Source of the DNA: Pseudomonas simiae | GTDB lineage: Bacteria > Pseudomonadota > Gammaproteobacteria > Pseudomonadales > Pseudomonadaceae | Direction: 5' to 3' | Assembly (NCBI RefSeq): GCF_900111895.1 | Contig: NZ_FOKB01000002.1 | Location: forward strand, 558,001 to 622,000 | Length of the DNA stretch: 64,000 bases | Shown here: piece after piece, positions 54,410 through 64,000 of the stretch | How positions within the stretch are numbered: the stretch's first letter is position 1 | How the letters are laid out: every line of letters starts with the position of its first letter | Program-made: the position numbers and the translations under genes | Notes under the pieces: model-generated | The model's input: only the letters and a program-made list of their open reading frames with translations | What the model was told of the DNA's origin: nothing | Database searches by the model: none

Positions 54410-56929
54410 CTAGCGGGTTTCTTCAGGTGCAGTGGCTTCGGGGTCGACGGGTGCCTCGGCGGCGCCGTCCACGCGATGCAATGCCACTTGGCGGATCGAC
54501 AGGCGAATCTCCGCCGGCAGCACGCGTTTGGCCGCGCCTTCGGCCAGTTCGCCGAGCAGGTCGTGATAACTCAGTTTGCCGGCCTCGTCGCGGCGCAGCA
54601 CATCTTGCTCCAGCAAGGTCTGGATGAAATGTCGGAAAAGGCTCTTGTCGAAGAATTCCGGGGCGTTGAGGCCATGCAGGATCGACAGGCGCTGGGCCAT
54701 GATCGTGCACAGGTCTTCCAGTTCTTCGGCGCTGATGCTGTTCTGGCCGCTGTTGAGCAGCAGCGAAATCGCCATGTAGAAGCGTTGCAGGGTTTGCGCG
54801 ATGGTTTTGGACAGCAGGGTCAACAGCACAAAATGCCGCGAACTCGGCGCCGGGCGCAGGTACACGTTGTTCTCGAAGCGCAGCAGCCCTTGCTCGACAA
54901 AGGCCTCCAGCCATTGGTCGATCACCGTGTCCAGCTCTTCCAGCGACCAGCGAATGAACAGTTCCGATTGCAGGTACGGGTACAGCGCGTGGGTGTAACG
55001 CAGGATCTGCTCGCGGCTCATCCGCGAGCTGCTCTGGAAGAAGCTCGCCAGCAGCGCCGGCAGGGCAAAGATGTGCAGCACGTTGTTGCGGTAATAGGTC
55101 ATCAGGACGGCATTCTGCTCGTCCAGGTACAGAATCTTGCCCAGGGCGTCGCTCTGCTCCGACAGCAGGTCCATGTCCTTGACGTGCTTGATCAGCGCCA
55201 GACCATCGCCGTCGGGCAGGGTGGTGTGGGGCGAGTAGGGCACGCGGCGCAGCAGCGCCAGGTACAGGTCCAGTTGGCGCGCCATGGCTTGTTCGTCCAG
55301 GGCCAGGCGGGTGGTGGACAGCAATGCCAGGGCCACCAGGTTGACCGGGTTTACCGCCGCGGCTTCGTTCAAGTGGCGTGCCACTTGTTCGCCGAGGCGG
55401 TTGGTGGTTTCGTTGAGCCAGGCCGGTTTGTAGTTCGGGCCCAGGTCCTGGGCGCGCCAGCCCGGTTGTTCGCTGTCGAGGAATTCGGCCAGCTTGATGG
55501 GTTCGCCGAAGTTGACTGCAACCTGACCAAAACGCTGCTTGAGCGCGCCGACCACCTTGAAGATGTCGAAGATCGACTCTTTCTTCTTGCTCGCACCGCG
55601 TAGCTCGCCCAGGTAGGTGCGGCCTTCCAGTACGCGTTCATAACCGATGTAAACCGGCACAAATACGATGGGCATGCGCGAAGAACGCAAGAAGCTGCGC
55701 AGGGTGATCGCCAGCATTCCGGTCTTTGGTTGCAGCATGCGCCCGGTGCGCGAACGGCCGCCTTCGACGAAGTACTCCACCGGGAAGCCCTTGGTGAACA
55801 AGGTGTGCAGGTATTCGTTGAACACTGAGGTGTACAGCGGGTTGCCCTTGAAGGTGCGGCGCATGAAAAACGCACCGCCACGGCGCAGCAGGCTGCCGAT
55901 CACCGGCATATTCAGGTTGATGCCGGCGGCGATGTGCGGTGGGGTCAGGCCATTCTTGAACAGCAGGTAGGACAGCAACAGGTAGTCGATGTGGCTGCGG
56001 TGGCACGGTACGTAGATCACCTCATAACCCTGGGCAACCTTTTGCACACCCTCGATGTTGTTGACCTTGATGCCGTCGTAGATCTTGTTCCAGAACCAGC
56101 TCAGCACCACTTCGAGGAAGCGGATTGCGGTGTAGGTGTAGTCCGAGGCGATCTCGTTGCCGTAGCGCAGGGCCTGGGCCTTGGCTTTTTCCGGGCTGAT
56201 CTTCTCCCGTTCGGCCTCATCGGCAATGGCCTGGCGCACCAGCGGCATGTTGACCAAGCCCTTCACCAGGTTGCGGCGGTGTGACAAATCGGGACCGATC
56301 ACCGCCGTCTTCAGGTTACGAAAGTGCACGCGCAGGATGCGTTGGGCCATGCGCACGGTACGTTCGTGGCCTTTATTGTGCTCGATCAATTCACGCAGGT
56401 TGATAGGCGCGGAGAATTGCACCCGAGTCTTGCGACCCAGGATCAGGATGCTTAACAAGCGGCGTAGACGCCCGGTGACCGCCCAGCTGTCGGCAAACAA
56501 CAGCTTCCACGGGCTGGACTCGCTCTCGGGGGATTGGCCCCAGAACACGCTGACCGGAATGATTTGTGCATTCTCTTCGGCGTGCTCGGTGAGGGTGCCG
56601 ACCAAACGGGTCAGTGTGGGCGGCGCGCCGCGCTTGTCCTGGCGGCCGAGCCAGTCCGGCTCCGGCGTCAGGTAGAAGAACGCCGCGGGTTCCATCAACG
56701 GGCCGACCGAGACCGGCAGCACCGGGCGCGGCAGGCCGGCCTTGGTGCACTCGGCATCGACCACGGCCAATTCGGTGAGGGAGGGTGATTGCAGGACATA
56801 GAACACCGGCCGGCTGCGGTCCAGGTTAAGGGTCAGGGACGACTGGTTGATCGTCTCCGAGCGGACCCAGAGGTACAACAGTCGGCGCAAGGTGCCGAAC
56901 ACTAGACGGCGAAACGGGGAACGGGTCAT
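54410..56929 (-). CDS. plsB: Glycerol-3-phosphate 1-O-acyltransferase PlsB
   Basis: Inner-membrane enzyme that makes lysophosphatidic acid from acyl-CoA/ACP and glycerol-3-phosphate, the first step of phospholipid synthesis. The 839-residue product has the acyltransferase block I HRSHID (the HX4D motif), block [15 protein letters not shown], block [17 protein letters not shown] and block [15 protein letters not shown] in order. Length agrees with PlsB. Neighbourhood as in P. aeruginosa. Confidence 0.95.
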   Translation of the reverse strand: MTRSPFRRLVFGTLRRLLYLWVRSETINQSSLTLNLDRSRPVFYVLQSPSLTELAVVDAECTKAGLPRPVLPVSVGPLMEPAAFFYLTPEPDWLGRQDKRGAPPTLTRLVGTLTEHAEENAQIIPVSVFWGQSPESESSPWKLLFADSWAVTGRLRRLLSILILGRKTRVQFSAPINLRELIEHNKGHERTVRMAQRILRVHFRNLKTAVIGPDLSHRRNLVKGLVNMPLVRQAIADEAEREKISPEKAKAQALRYGNEIASDYTYTAIRFLEVVLSWFWNKIYDGIKVNNIEGVQKVAQGYEVIYVPCHRSHIDYLLLSYLLFKNGLTPPHIAAGINLNMPVIGSLLRRGGAFFMRRTFKGNPLYTSVFNEYLHTLFTKGFPVEYFVEGGRSRTGRMLQPKTGMLAITLRSFLRSSRMPIVFVPVYIGYERVLEGRTYLGELRGASKKKESIFDIFKVVGALKQRFGQVAVNFGEPIKLAEFLDSEQPGWRAQDLGPNYKPAWLNETTNRLGEQVARHLNEAAAVNPVNLVALALLSTTRLALDEQAMARQLDLYLALLRRVPYSPHTTLPDGDGLALIKHVKDMDLLSEQSDALGKILYLDEQNAVLMTYYRNNVLHIFALPALLASFFQSSSRMSREQILRYTHALYPYLQSELFIRWSLEELDTVIDQWLEAFVEQGLLRFENNVYLRPAPSSRHFVLLTLLSKTIAQTLQRFYMAISLLLNSGQNSISAEELEDLCTIMAQRLSILHGLNAPEFFDKSLFRHFIQTLLEQDVLRRDEAGKLSYHDLLGELAEGAAKRVLPAEIRLSIRQVALHRVDGAAEAPVDPEATAPEETR

Positions 56930-57111
56930 AGGCGTGCTGCTTCAAGTGGAAAAAACCGAGCAGGCGCTCGGGCGAGTAGTGTGCCGTATTCGCCGAAAAT
57001 CGGCAAAAAAGCAGCGATGTAAACTTGAGTTGATCGTTTTTGAGCCTGTCTTATACTCGGCAGTTCAATGCGAGCGACTCAACAATAAAAATGCATGTGG
57101 GAGTAAGACAG

Positions 57112-57321
57112 ATGGCAACGCGTGAAACCGGCAATGTGAAGTGGTTCAACGATGCAAAGGGCTATGGGTTTATCCAGCGCGAAGACGGTAAGGACGTGTT
57201 TGTGCACTATCGCGCCATTCGCGGCGAAGGCCACCGCTCCCTGGCCGAGGGCCAGCAGGTGGAATACGCCGTGGTGACCGGCGAGAAGGGGTTGCAGGCG
57301 GAGGATGTGGTCGGTCTATAA
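57112..57321 (+). CDS. Cold-shock-domain protein
   Basis: A 69-residue CspA-type RNA chaperone. One cold-shock domain with RNP1 KGYGFIQ and RNP2 VFVHY; NVKWFND opens the fold. GGGAG lies eight bases before the ATG at 57112. The leader from about 57000 is AT-rich. Which member of the Csp family it represents cannot be told. Confidence 0.9.
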   Translation: MATRETGNVKWFNDAKGYGFIQREDGKDVFVHYRAIRGEGHRSLAEGQQVEYAVVTGEKGLQAEDVVGL

Positions 57322-57348
57322 AGCCCCTGGCTGGGTAACCCAACCAAC

Positions 57349-57436
57349 TGTGGGAGCTGGCTTGCCTGCGATGCAGACACCTCGGTCTATCGGTAAGACC
57401 ATGGTGATGCCATCGCAGGCAAGCCAGCTCCCACAG
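57349..57436. repeat. REP-type inverted pair
   Basis: CTGTGGGAGCTGGCTTGCCTGC with its exact complement, GCCTGCGATG class. The inner segment (CAGACACCTCGGTCTATC) is nearly the same as in the pair at 59928. Confidence 0.93.
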
Positions 57437-57460
57437 TTTGATTAGGTTCACAATTCAGGA

Positions 57461-57838
57461 TCAGGCAGTTTTCCAGGTGATCTGTTCTTCACCGTCTTCG
57501 CTGATCCGAATCCAGGTGTCAGCGCTTTCCTCACCTTCTTCCTCAACCCAGGTCCCCGGTGCACAACGCACTTCCACGTTCAGCGCAACAAATGCAGCGC
57601 GGGCGCAGGCGATGTCGTCATCCCATGGGGTCTGGTCGCTTTCCAGGTACAGACTGTTCCATTTGCCGACAGCTTTCGGCAGCCAGGTGACAGGCACGTT
57701 GCCGGCCTTGCATTTGTACGTCTGGCCTTTCTGGACCCAGTCGGAGCACGGACCCAGGGCGGCGCCCAGCCAGGCGGCGATGGCCTTGTGGTCGACGTCG
57801 GCGTCCTTCAGGTAAATCTCGATATCGGGTTGGCGCAT
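57461..57838 (-). CDS. Conserved hypothetical protein, 125 aa
   Basis: No family recognised. Acidic, soluble, Trp-rich (about eight Trp), with a few cysteines (GPCSDW, YKCKAG, VRCAPG) and no signal peptide. The ATG at 57838 follows GAGGAA. Same strand as rlmA, 54 bp downstream of it, so probably part of the dapE-rlmA unit. Confidence 0.75.
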   Translation of the reverse strand: MRQPDIEIYLKDADVDHKAIAAWLGAALGPCSDWVQKGQTYKCKAGNVPVTWLPKAVGKWNSLYLESDQTPWDDDIACARAAFVALNVEVRCAPGTWVEEEGEESADTWIRISEDGEEQITWKTA

Positions 57839-57892
57839 GGATGTTCCTCGTTGCGGGATTCGAAAATCCATTCGCGGATGCTGGAAAGTTAT

Positions 57893-58702
57893 TTATTGAA
57901 GCACGAAATAGTCGTAGCGCATCGACACAGTGACCACCAACGGCTCGGCCGCCTCGATCACCTGTGCGCGGCGCTCGGCGCTGGCACGCCAGCCGTGCGG
58001 GGTCATGGCCAGCAGGTTGGCGCGGTCCTGGGGCTCGGCCAGGCTCAGGGTGAACGCCAACGTCTCGCTGTGCGCCAGGCTCATACCGTCCGGCACCAGG
58101 GCCAGGTGCTTGTCGTCGGTGTACTCACGCACTTCGTCGTACAGACGCTCGCGCAGCTCCATCAGGTGGCCGCTGGTCGGGCCGACTTTCATCAAGCCGC
58201 CACCGGGGCTGAGCAGGCGCTTGGCCTCTTCCCAGTCCAGTGGGCTGAACACGCTGGCGAGGAACTGGCAACTGCCTGACGCCAACGGCACACGGGCCAT
58301 GCTGGCGATCAACCAGGTCAGCGCCGGGTTGCGCTTGCAGGCACGCTTGACCGCTTCCTTGGAGATATCCAGTGCATAGCCGTCGGCGTGGGGCAAGGCG
58401 TCGGCGATCTGCGCGGTGTAGTAACCCTCGCCACAGCCGATGTCGACCCAGCGCGCCGGCGCACGTTCAGCGGCCAGCTCGGCCAGGCGCTGGGCCACTG
58501 GCGCGTAGTGCCCGGCGTTGAGGAAGTCGCGGCGCGCTTCCACCATCGCCAGGTTATCGCCGGGGTCGCGGCTGTTCTTGTGCTGCACCGGCAACAGGTT
58601 CAGGTAACCCTGGCGTGCGCGGTCGAAACGATGCCCTGCCGGGCACGCCACACCATTGTCCACCGCGTTCAGCGGTGCGCTGCAAATGGGGCAGGCCAGC
58701 AT
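57893..58702 (-). CDS. rlmA: 23S rRNA (guanine-N1)-methyltransferase RlmA
   Basis: Methylates 23S rRNA G745 in Gram-negatives. The 269-residue product has the diagnostic N-terminal zinc site (Cys4, Cys7, Cys20, His24) and then a SAM-dependent domain (WVDIGCGEGYYTAQIAD; ALDISKEAVKRA). The start overlaps the dapE stop by one base in TGATG, so it is coupled to dapE. Confidence 0.92.
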   Translation of the reverse strand: MLACPICSAPLNAVDNGVACPAGHRFDRARQGYLNLLPVQHKNSRDPGDNLAMVEARRDFLNAGHYAPVAQRLAELAAERAPARWVDIGCGEGYYTAQIADALPHADGYALDISKEAVKRACKRNPALTWLIASMARVPLASGSCQFLASVFSPLDWEEAKRLLSPGGGLMKVGPTSGHLMELRERLYDEVREYTDDKHLALVPDGMSLAHSETLAFTLSLAEPQDRANLLAMTPHGWRASAERRAQVIEAAEPLVVTVSMRYDYFVLQ

Positions 58703-59853
58703 CAGGCGAGCAACTTGATCAGGGTCTGGTAGTAGATTTCGGTCAGCACATCGAGGTCGCTGGCGAGGATGCGTTCATTGACCTGGTGGATCGTCGCGTT
58801 GACCGGGCCCAGCTCGACCACTTGGGTGCCCAATGTGGCGATGAATCGCCCATCGGAGGTACCGCCGCTGGTGGACGCCTGGGTTTCGCGACCGGTGATC
58901 GCCTTGATGCTGGCCGACACGGCATCCAGTAGCGCACCCGGTTCGGTGAGGAACGGCAGACCCGACAGCGCCCACTCCACGTGCCAGTCCAGGCCGTGTT
59001 TGTCGAGAATCTCGGCAACCCGCTGCTGCAGGCCTTCGACGGTGGATTCGGTGGAGAAGCGGAAGTTGAACACCGCCTTCAGGTCACCGGGGATCACGTT
59101 GGTCGCGCCGGTGCCGGAATTGAGGTTGGAGATCTGGAAGCTGGTGGGTGGGAAGAAGGCGTTGCCGTCATCCCAGTGCTCGGCGGCCAATTCGGCCAGG
59201 GCCGGCGCCGCCAAGTGGATCGGGTTCTTCGCCAGGTGCGGGTAGGCCACGTGGCCTTGGATACCGCGTACCGTCAGCGTGGCACCGAGGGAACCGCGAC
59301 GACCGTTCTTGACCACATCGCCCACCAGCGTGGTGCTCGACGGTTCGCCAACGATGCACCAGTCCAGGCGCTCCTTGCGTGCGGCCAGGCGTTCGATCAC
59401 GGCCTTGGTGCCGTGGTGCGCCGGACCTTCTTCATCGCTGGTGATCAGGAAAGCCACCGAGCCCTTGTGGTCCGGGTAATCGGTGACGAAACGTTCAGCC
59501 GCCACCAACATGGCCGCCAGGCTGCCTTTCATGTCCGCCGCGCCACGCCCGCAGAGCATGCCGTTTTCATCGATCAGTGCGTCGAACGGATCGTTCTGCC
59601 ACGCCTGCACCGGGCCGGTCGGTACCACGTCGGTGTGGCCGGCAAAACACAGCACCGGGCCATCGTGTTTGCCATGGGTGGCCCAGAAGTTGTCCACGTC
59701 CTCGATGCGCATCGGTTCCAGCGCAAAACCGGCGTCGCCCAGGCGCTGCATCATCAGCTTCTGGCAATCGGCGTCGATCGGCGTCACGGAGGGGCGACGG
59801 ATCAGGTCGATGGCAAGTTGAAGGGTCGGCGAAAGGTCGGCATGGGCCGTCAT
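58702..59853 (-). CDS. dapE: Succinyl-diaminopimelate desuccinylase
   Basis: Zinc enzyme of lysine and meso-diaminopimelate synthesis. The 383-residue M20-family protein shows the metal and catalytic residues in [24 protein letters not shown] and ITSDEEGPA (Asp/Glu/His) and the typical DapE ending. Start at the ATG at 59853; the upstream frame lacks support. Forms an operon with rlmA. Confidence 0.94.
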   Translation of the reverse strand: MTAHADLSPTLQLAIDLIRRPSVTPIDADCQKLMMQRLGDAGFALEPMRIEDVDNFWATHGKHDGPVLCFAGHTDVVPTGPVQAWQNDPFDALIDENGMLCGRGAADMKGSLAAMLVAAERFVTDYPDHKGSVAFLITSDEEGPAHHGTKAVIERLAARKERLDWCIVGEPSSTTLVGDVVKNGRRGSLGATLTVRGIQGHVAYPHLAKNPIHLAAPALAELAAEHWDDGNAFFPPTSFQISNLNSGTGATNVIPGDLKAVFNFRFSTESTVEGLQQRVAEILDKHGLDWHVEWALSGLPFLTEPGALLDAVSASIKAITGRETQASTSGGTSDGRFIATLGTQVVELGPVNATIHQVNERILASDLDVLTEIYYQTLIKLLA

Positions 59854-59927
59854 GGGGAAACTCCGGAAAGCGTGTAATGGGCGCAGGACGAATGTGGAAT
59901 ACAACCTGTGAAGTGGCGCAGAGCCAG

Positions 59928-60013
59928 GTGGGAGCTGGCTTGCCTGCGATGCAGACACCTCGGTCTATCAGTCAGAACGCGGTGATGCTATCGCGGGCAA
60001 GCCCGCTCCCACG
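59928..60013. repeat. REP-type inverted pair
   Basis: GGTGGGAGCTGGCTTGCCTGCG and CGCGGGCAAGCCCGCTCCCACG as opposed arms. The left arm is GCCTGCGATG class and the right arm has the GCCCGCG variant, so the halves belong to two subtypes. Confidence 0.92.
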
Positions 60014-60063
60014 TGAAAGCAGTGGTCCAGGCCAAGTCTTGCAAAACGGCCGTTATCTTATAG

Positions 60064-60090
60064 CAAAACGGCGGCCAGAGGCCGCCGTTT
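60064..60090 (-). terminator. Intrinsic terminator of the glucan synthase gene
   Basis: AAACGGCGGCC / GGCCGCCGTTT stem with a short loop, then TTTTGC on the minus strand, just past the stop. Confidence 0.85.
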
Positions 60091-60108
60091 AGTGCATTGC
60101 GCAAGTTT

Positions 60109-62700
60109 TTACGCGGCTGTGACGGGCTCAGCCTTCGCCGAAGGTTTCGGCAGCGACGACAGGAACGCCATGATCAGCGCCGCCACGTACGGCAGCGACT
60201 GCACCAGCAGCATCACCACCCAGAAGCGGATGTCATTGCTTGGCAGGCCCTGCACCAGGTAGATCCCCAGTGCCGCGCCCCACAACAGCAGCATGATGAA
60301 CATCTCTTCGCGGGCTTCGGAGATGGCTACCCAGAAGCCGTGGTTATCCGCGTTTTTCGGTGTGCGGAAGAACGGAATGCTGGTGGTGAAGAAACCGTAC
60401 AGCACCGCTTTGGCGATGGTGTGCGACAACGCCAGACCGGCCAGGGCCGCACAGAACGCATCCTTCAAGTTCACGCCTACCGCTCGACGGTAGAGGAAGA
60501 TGATCTTGCCCACCTTGAACACAAACAACGCCAACGGCGGGATTGCGAAAATCAGCAGCGGCGGATCAACCCGCGTCGGCACAATGATCATTGCCGCCGA
60601 CCATAACAACGCGCCAACGGTGAAGAAGATATTCATGCCATCCGCCACCCACGGCAACCAGCCCGCGAGGAAGTGGTAGCGCTGGCCACGGGTCAGCTCG
60701 GTGTCCTTGCCGCGCAGCAGGCTGGCGGTGTGGCGCTTGATGATCTGGATCGCGCCGTAGGCCCAGCGGAAACGCTGTTTTTTGAAGTCGATAAAGGTAT
60801 CCGGCATCAAGCCTTTGCCGTAGCTGTCGTGGTAATACGCCGCCGACAGACCCTTCTCGAATACGCGTAGGCCCAGTTCGGCATCTTCGCAGATGCACCA
60901 GTCAGCCCATCCCAATTCCTCAAGCACCGAGCGACGGGTCATGGTCATGGTGCCGTGCTGGATGATCGCGTCACGGTCGTTGCGGGTGACCATGCCGATA
61001 TGGAAGAAGCCCTTGTATTCCGCGTAGCAGAGCTTCTTGAAGGTGCTTTCGTTCTGGTCGCGGTAGTCCTGCGGCGATTGCACCACGGCGATTTTCGGAT
61101 CGGCGAAGTGCGGCACCATGTGCTTGAGCCAGTTTGGCGACACGCAGTAGTCGGAGTCGATCACTGCGATCACTTCGGCATCCTTGGCGGTGTGCGGGAT
61201 CAGGTAGTTCAGCGCGCCACCCTTGAAGCCAGCCAAAGGCGCGACGTGGAAGAACTTGAAGCGCGGGCCCAGGGTTTCGCAGTAGTCGCGCACCGGTTCC
61301 CATACCGCCGGGTCCTTGGTGTTGTTGTCGATGATCAGGACTTCGTAGTCCGGGTAATCGAGGGCGGCCAGGGCGTCGAGGGTCTGTTTGACCATTTCCG
61401 GCGGCTCGTTGTAGCACGGCACATGGATCGACACTTTCGGGCGGTAGTCCGAATCCCCTTCAACCGGCAGGAATTCACGCCGACGCTTGTGGGTCCACAC
61501 CGCTTCCGCCAGTTCGTGGGCTTCGGTCAGCAACACGATAAACACACCCAGGGCGCCGAGCGCGAGAAGGATGCCCACGGTGACACTGAACCAGGTGCTG
61601 TATTGCTGGCTGTAGTCGTAGCCGATCCACACCAGCACCGAACCGCAGAGGAACGCGATAAAGGTCAGGAAGGTGCGACCACGCTGGCGCAAGGCCGAGC
61701 CGTCGATCATCAACAGGGTCAGGGACAGCAGCGCGAGTACCACCGAACCGATGGCCAGCACACGCCATTGCGGAATCGCGACCACGGGCCCTTCAAAGTT
61801 GAATTTCTGCTGGCGTGCAGCGTTGTACACGCCCCAGTAAGCACCCGCCGAGCCTTCGTCGCTGACTTTCCACGGCTGATCGAAGGCCTCGATCACGAAG
61901 TAGTTGAAGCCCTGGCGGTTCAGTTTGTTCACCAGCGTACGCAGGTAGATCGCCTGGTCGGCCGGGGAGGTTTCATTGCCTCCGCGCATGCGGCCGTTGC
62001 TCGGCCAGCCTACTTCCGAGAGCAGCAGCGGCTTTTTCGGGAACAGTTTCTTCAGGTCCCGGGCGCGGTCGAGTACGTACTGGCCGGCCTTGTCCATCGG
62101 GATGTATTCCCAGAACGGCAGGATGTGCGCGGCGATCAGGTCGACGTGCTTGGCCAGTTGTGGGTTCTTCTCCCAGATGTCCCATTGCTCGGAGGTTGTC
62201 ACCGGCACTTTTACAGCGGCGCGCACTCGATCCAGCAGCACGATCAGCGCTTCTGGCGTGATGTCCTTACGGAACACCGCCTCGTTACCGACCACCACCC
62301 GCACTACGCTGCGCGAGGTGTTGGCGATTTCGATGGCTCGCTGGATTTCCCGCTCGTTGCGCTCAAGGTCCGGGCTGATCCAGATCCCGAGGGTCACGCG
62401 CAGGCCGAATTCTTCCGCCAACTTGGGGATATCCCCCAGGGTGCCGTCGACCGAATAAGTACGGATGTTGTCCGTCAGCTTGCTCATGATCTCAAGGTCA
62501 CGACGCATCTGATCGTCGGTCGGGAATTGATTTTTCTGGGGGTACTGGCCTTGCTGGAACGGCGAGTAGGAAAAACCGGAGATCTGTTCAGGCCAGTTGG
62601 GGGTGGTGACGGGGCGGTTGATCAGCGCCCAGAAACCGGTGAACAGCGCGGCAATTGCCAACACGATCACCAGGTTGAGTCCAAATTTACGCGATGCCAT
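60109..62700 (-). CDS. ndvB: GH17-GT2 fusion, beta-(1,3)-glucan synthase (NdvB-like)
   Basis: An 863-residue inner-membrane enzyme resembling P. aeruginosa NdvB, which makes cyclic beta-(1,3)-glucans tied to biofilm antibiotic tolerance. After one membrane helix (about 8-28) comes a periplasmic GH17-type glucanosyl domain (SEVGWPSNGRMRGG; VVGNEAVF). Then two to three helices lead to a GT2 processive glycosyltransferase domain with DSDYCVSPNW (DxD), CEDAELGLRVFEKG (ED) and the QxxRW form KQRFRWAYGAIQ. Further helices follow. The ATG at 62700 (MASRKFGLN) is used; Shine-Dalgarno weak. It is unlinked here to opgD. Product chemistry is inferred by homology. Confidence 0.85.
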   Translation of the reverse strand: MASRKFGLNLVIVLAIAALFTGFWALINRPVTTPNWPEQISGFSYSPFQQGQYPQKNQFPTDDQMRRDLEIMSKLTDNIRTYSVDGTLGDIPKLAEEFGLRVTLGIWISPDLERNEREIQRAIEIANTSRSVVRVVVGNEAVFRKDITPEALIVLLDRVRAAVKVPVTTSEQWDIWEKNPQLAKHVDLIAAHILPFWEYIPMDKAGQYVLDRARDLKKLFPKKPLLLSEVGWPSNGRMRGGNETSPADQAIYLRTLVNKLNRQGFNYFVIEAFDQPWKVSDEGSAGAYWGVYNAARQQKFNFEGPVVAIPQWRVLAIGSVVLALLSLTLLMIDGSALRQRGRTFLTFIAFLCGSVLVWIGYDYSQQYSTWFSVTVGILLALGALGVFIVLLTEAHELAEAVWTHKRRREFLPVEGDSDYRPKVSIHVPCYNEPPEMVKQTLDALAALDYPDYEVLIIDNNTKDPAVWEPVRDYCETLGPRFKFFHVAPLAGFKGGALNYLIPHTAKDAEVIAVIDSDYCVSPNWLKHMVPHFADPKIAVVQSPQDYRDQNESTFKKLCYAEYKGFFHIGMVTRNDRDAIIQHGTMTMTRRSVLEELGWADWCICEDAELGLRVFEKGLSAAYYHDSYGKGLMPDTFIDFKKQRFRWAYGAIQIIKRHTASLLRGKDTELTRGQRYHFLAGWLPWVADGMNIFFTVGALLWSAAMIIVPTRVDPPLLIFAIPPLALFVFKVGKIIFLYRRAVGVNLKDAFCAALAGLALSHTIAKAVLYGFFTTSIPFFRTPKNADNHGFWVAISEAREEMFIMLLLWGAALGIYLVQGLPSNDIRFWVVMLLVQSLPYVAALIMAFLSSLPKPSAKAEPVTAA

Positions 62701-62917
62701 GGCTATTTCGGGTTCCAAAGGGTGTGGAACGAAAAGAGGTGTCGGCCTGCGCCGAACGGCGCGCATCCTACACCGGCCCCTCCCTGACCGTACAGCAAGC
62801 AGAGAAAAACCGGACATTAGTCAGCGAAAGGCCATCTAAGTTCTTTACTTGTAGCTTGTCGCTTCGAACTTGTCGCTCTGTAGTCCATAATGCGCGCCAG
62901 TTTTTGGGGTAATGGTC

Positions 62918-63727
62918 ATGAGTACAGAAGATCCACGGTTTGCAGGCGTCGCCCGCTTGTATGGCATTGAAGGCCTGGAGCGCTTGAAAGCAGCCCATGT
63001 GGCGATCGTCGGCGTCGGCGGCGTGGGCTCGTGGGCGGCGGAAGCCATCGCCCGTTGTGGGGTGGGTGAGATCTCGCTGTTTGATTTGGATGATGTCTGC
63101 GTCAGCAACAGCAACCGCCAGTTGCACGCGCTGGACAGCACCGTGGGCAAGCCCAAGGTCGAGGTGATGGCAGAACGCCTGCGCGGCATCAATCCGGATT
63201 GCACGGTGCATGCGGTGGCGGACTTCGTGACCCGCGACACCATGGCTGAATACATCACGCCCACTATTGATTGCGTGATCGACTGCATCGACGCGGTCAA
63301 CGCCAAGGCTGCGTTGATCGCCTGGTGCAAGCGCCGCAAGATCCAGATCATCACCACCGGCGGCGCCGGCGGGCAGATCGACCCGACACTGATCCAGGTC
63401 TGCGACTTGAACCGTACGTTCAATGATCCGCTGGCCTCGAAAGTGCGTTCCACCTTGCGTCGCGACTATGGGTTCTCACGTACCGTGACTCGCCATTACA
63501 GCGTGCCGTGCGTGTTTTCAACCGAACAACTGCGCTATCCCAAGCCGGACGGCAGCATTTGTTTGCAGAAGAGTTTTGTCGGGGACGGCGTGAAACTGGA
63601 CTGCGCGGGTGGGTTTGGTGCGGTGATGATGGTGACGGCCACCTTCGGCATGGTCGCGGCCACCAAGGCGGTCGATAAGATCGTGGCCGGTGTACGCAGG
63701 CCATCCGAGCGGGTCAAGCCCACTTAA
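62918..63727 (+). CDS. tcdA: tRNA threonylcarbamoyladenosine dehydratase TcdA (CsdL)
   Basis: ATP-dependent E1-like enzyme that cyclises t6A to ct6A in tRNA. The 269-residue product has the nucleotide site VAIVGVGGVGSWAAEAIARC, SNRQLHALDSTVGKPK and GGAGGQIDPTLIQVCDL. Two in-frame ATGs exist; the one at 62918 has GGGGT at better spacing than the one at 62912. A csdE/sufE-like gene lies convergent downstream, fitting the known csdA-csdE-tcdA linkage. Confidence 0.92.
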   Translation: MSTEDPRFAGVARLYGIEGLERLKAAHVAIVGVGGVGSWAAEAIARCGVGEISLFDLDDVCVSNSNRQLHALDSTVGKPKVEVMAERLRGINPDCTVHAVADFVTRDTMAEYITPTIDCVIDCIDAVNAKAALIAWCKRRKIQIITTGGAGGQIDPTLIQVCDLNRTFNDPLASKVRSTLRRDYGFSRTVTRHYSVPCVFSTEQLRYPKPDGSICLQKSFVGDGVKLDCAGGFGAVMMVTATFGMVAATKAVDKIVAGVRRPSERVKPT

Positions 63728-63753
63728 ATCTTAATGCCGTGCACCGCTTGAAA

Positions 63754-63840
63754 TGTGGGAGCTGGCTTGCCTGCGATAGCATCACTGCGGTCTGACTGAC
63801 AGACCGAGTTGCCTGCATCGCAGGCAAGCCAGCTCCCACT
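63754..63840. repeat. REP-type inverted pair
   Basis: TGTGGGAGCTGGCTTGCCTGCG and CGCAGGCAAGCCAGCTCCCAC as opposed arms, GCCTGCGATG class. Its end reaches the stop codon of the sufE-like gene. Confidence 0.93.
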
Positions 63841-64000
63841 TAGTTTGGTGTATGGCTTAGTGCTCGCATGCGCTGCAGCACGGCATTCAGGCCATTGCTG
63901 CGCGACGGTGAGAGTTGGCGGGACAGGCCCAACTGGTTGAACCAGTCAGGCAGATCCACCGCCTGCAATTCTGTGGCGGACAACCCATTGACCCGCGCCA
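63840..64000 (-). CDS. SufE/CsdE-like sulfur acceptor, C-terminal part (runs off the window)
   Basis: Open to the right-hand end. The 53 visible C-terminal residues include LSATELQAVDLPDWFNQLG, LSRQLSPSRSNGLNAVLQ and RMRALSHTPN; the SPSRxNGLxxxLxRM pattern is the SufE/CsdE C-terminus. It accepts sulfane sulfur from a SufS/CsdA desulfurase through a Cys that lies outside the window. With tcdA next door, CsdE is the likelier name. Confidence 0.82.
   Translation of the reverse strand, partial: ARVNGLSATELQAVDLPDWFNQLGLSRQLSPSRSNGLNAVLQRMRALSHTPN

Overview
The window is chromosomal DNA of a fluorescent Pseudomonas, most likely of the P. fluorescens group. Four things point there. It carries a complete seven-gene wsp surface-sensing operon. 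Much of the gene order matches, from memory, one P. aeruginosa block: spdH, wsp, prfB, lysS, ppc, adk, mexLJK, plsB. The coding sequence is GC-rich. Many intergenic gaps hold REP-type inverted pairs with GTGGGAGC...GCTCCCAC ends. No rRNA, tRNA, IS element, prophage or CRISPR array was seen.

Layout. 1-7.1 kb: rimO, kup, an old-yellow-enzyme reductase, and a tetR-DUF418 pair with a clear palindromic operator. 7.2-19.4 kb: opgD, then a minus-strand polyamine catabolism cluster. In transcription order it is a LysR regulator, an aminoaldehyde dehydrogenase, the ydcSTUV ABC importer, patD and spdH. 19.6-20.3 kb: a TerB/DUF533 membrane protein. 20.4-28.9 kb: wspABCDEF and wspR, making c-di-GMP in response to surface contact. 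29.1-32.6 kb: prfB with its programmed +1 frameshift, lysS and a TetR gene. 32.7-36.0 kb: a lipoprotein, a QEGLA/HExxxH-family protein, and a lipoprotein hydrolase with a small membrane protein.

36.0-36.9 kb is the most unusual region. Two small orphan genes each follow a perfect match to the hrp box read by the ECF sigma factor HrpL, GGAACC-N15-CCACNNA. One encodes a Gly/Gln-rich, Cys-free and aromatic-free protein built like a harpin of the Hpa1 type. A third, one-mismatch hrp-like box precedes a Cys-rich 71-residue protein at 52.9 kb. No type III secretion genes are in the window, so these look like dispersed members of a HrpL regulon inserted into an otherwise conserved backbone.

36.9-47.7 kb: two envelope lipoproteins, ppc, adk, tsaB, DUF72, an ICL/PEP-mutase-family enzyme, an extensin-like protein, a protein with an internal duplication, and rsmJ. 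47.9-52.8 kb: mexL and the divergent mexJK RND pump. 53.2-64 kb: DUF4197, a YbaY-like lipoprotein, plsB, a cold-shock protein, dapE-rlmA, a GH17-GT2 beta-glucan synthase (ndvB-like), tcdA and the end of a sufE/csdE-like gene.

Starts were moved from the longest possible reading frame to the best ribosome-binding site wherever the sequence supported it. All functional calls come from recognising motifs and families by eye; no database search was run.
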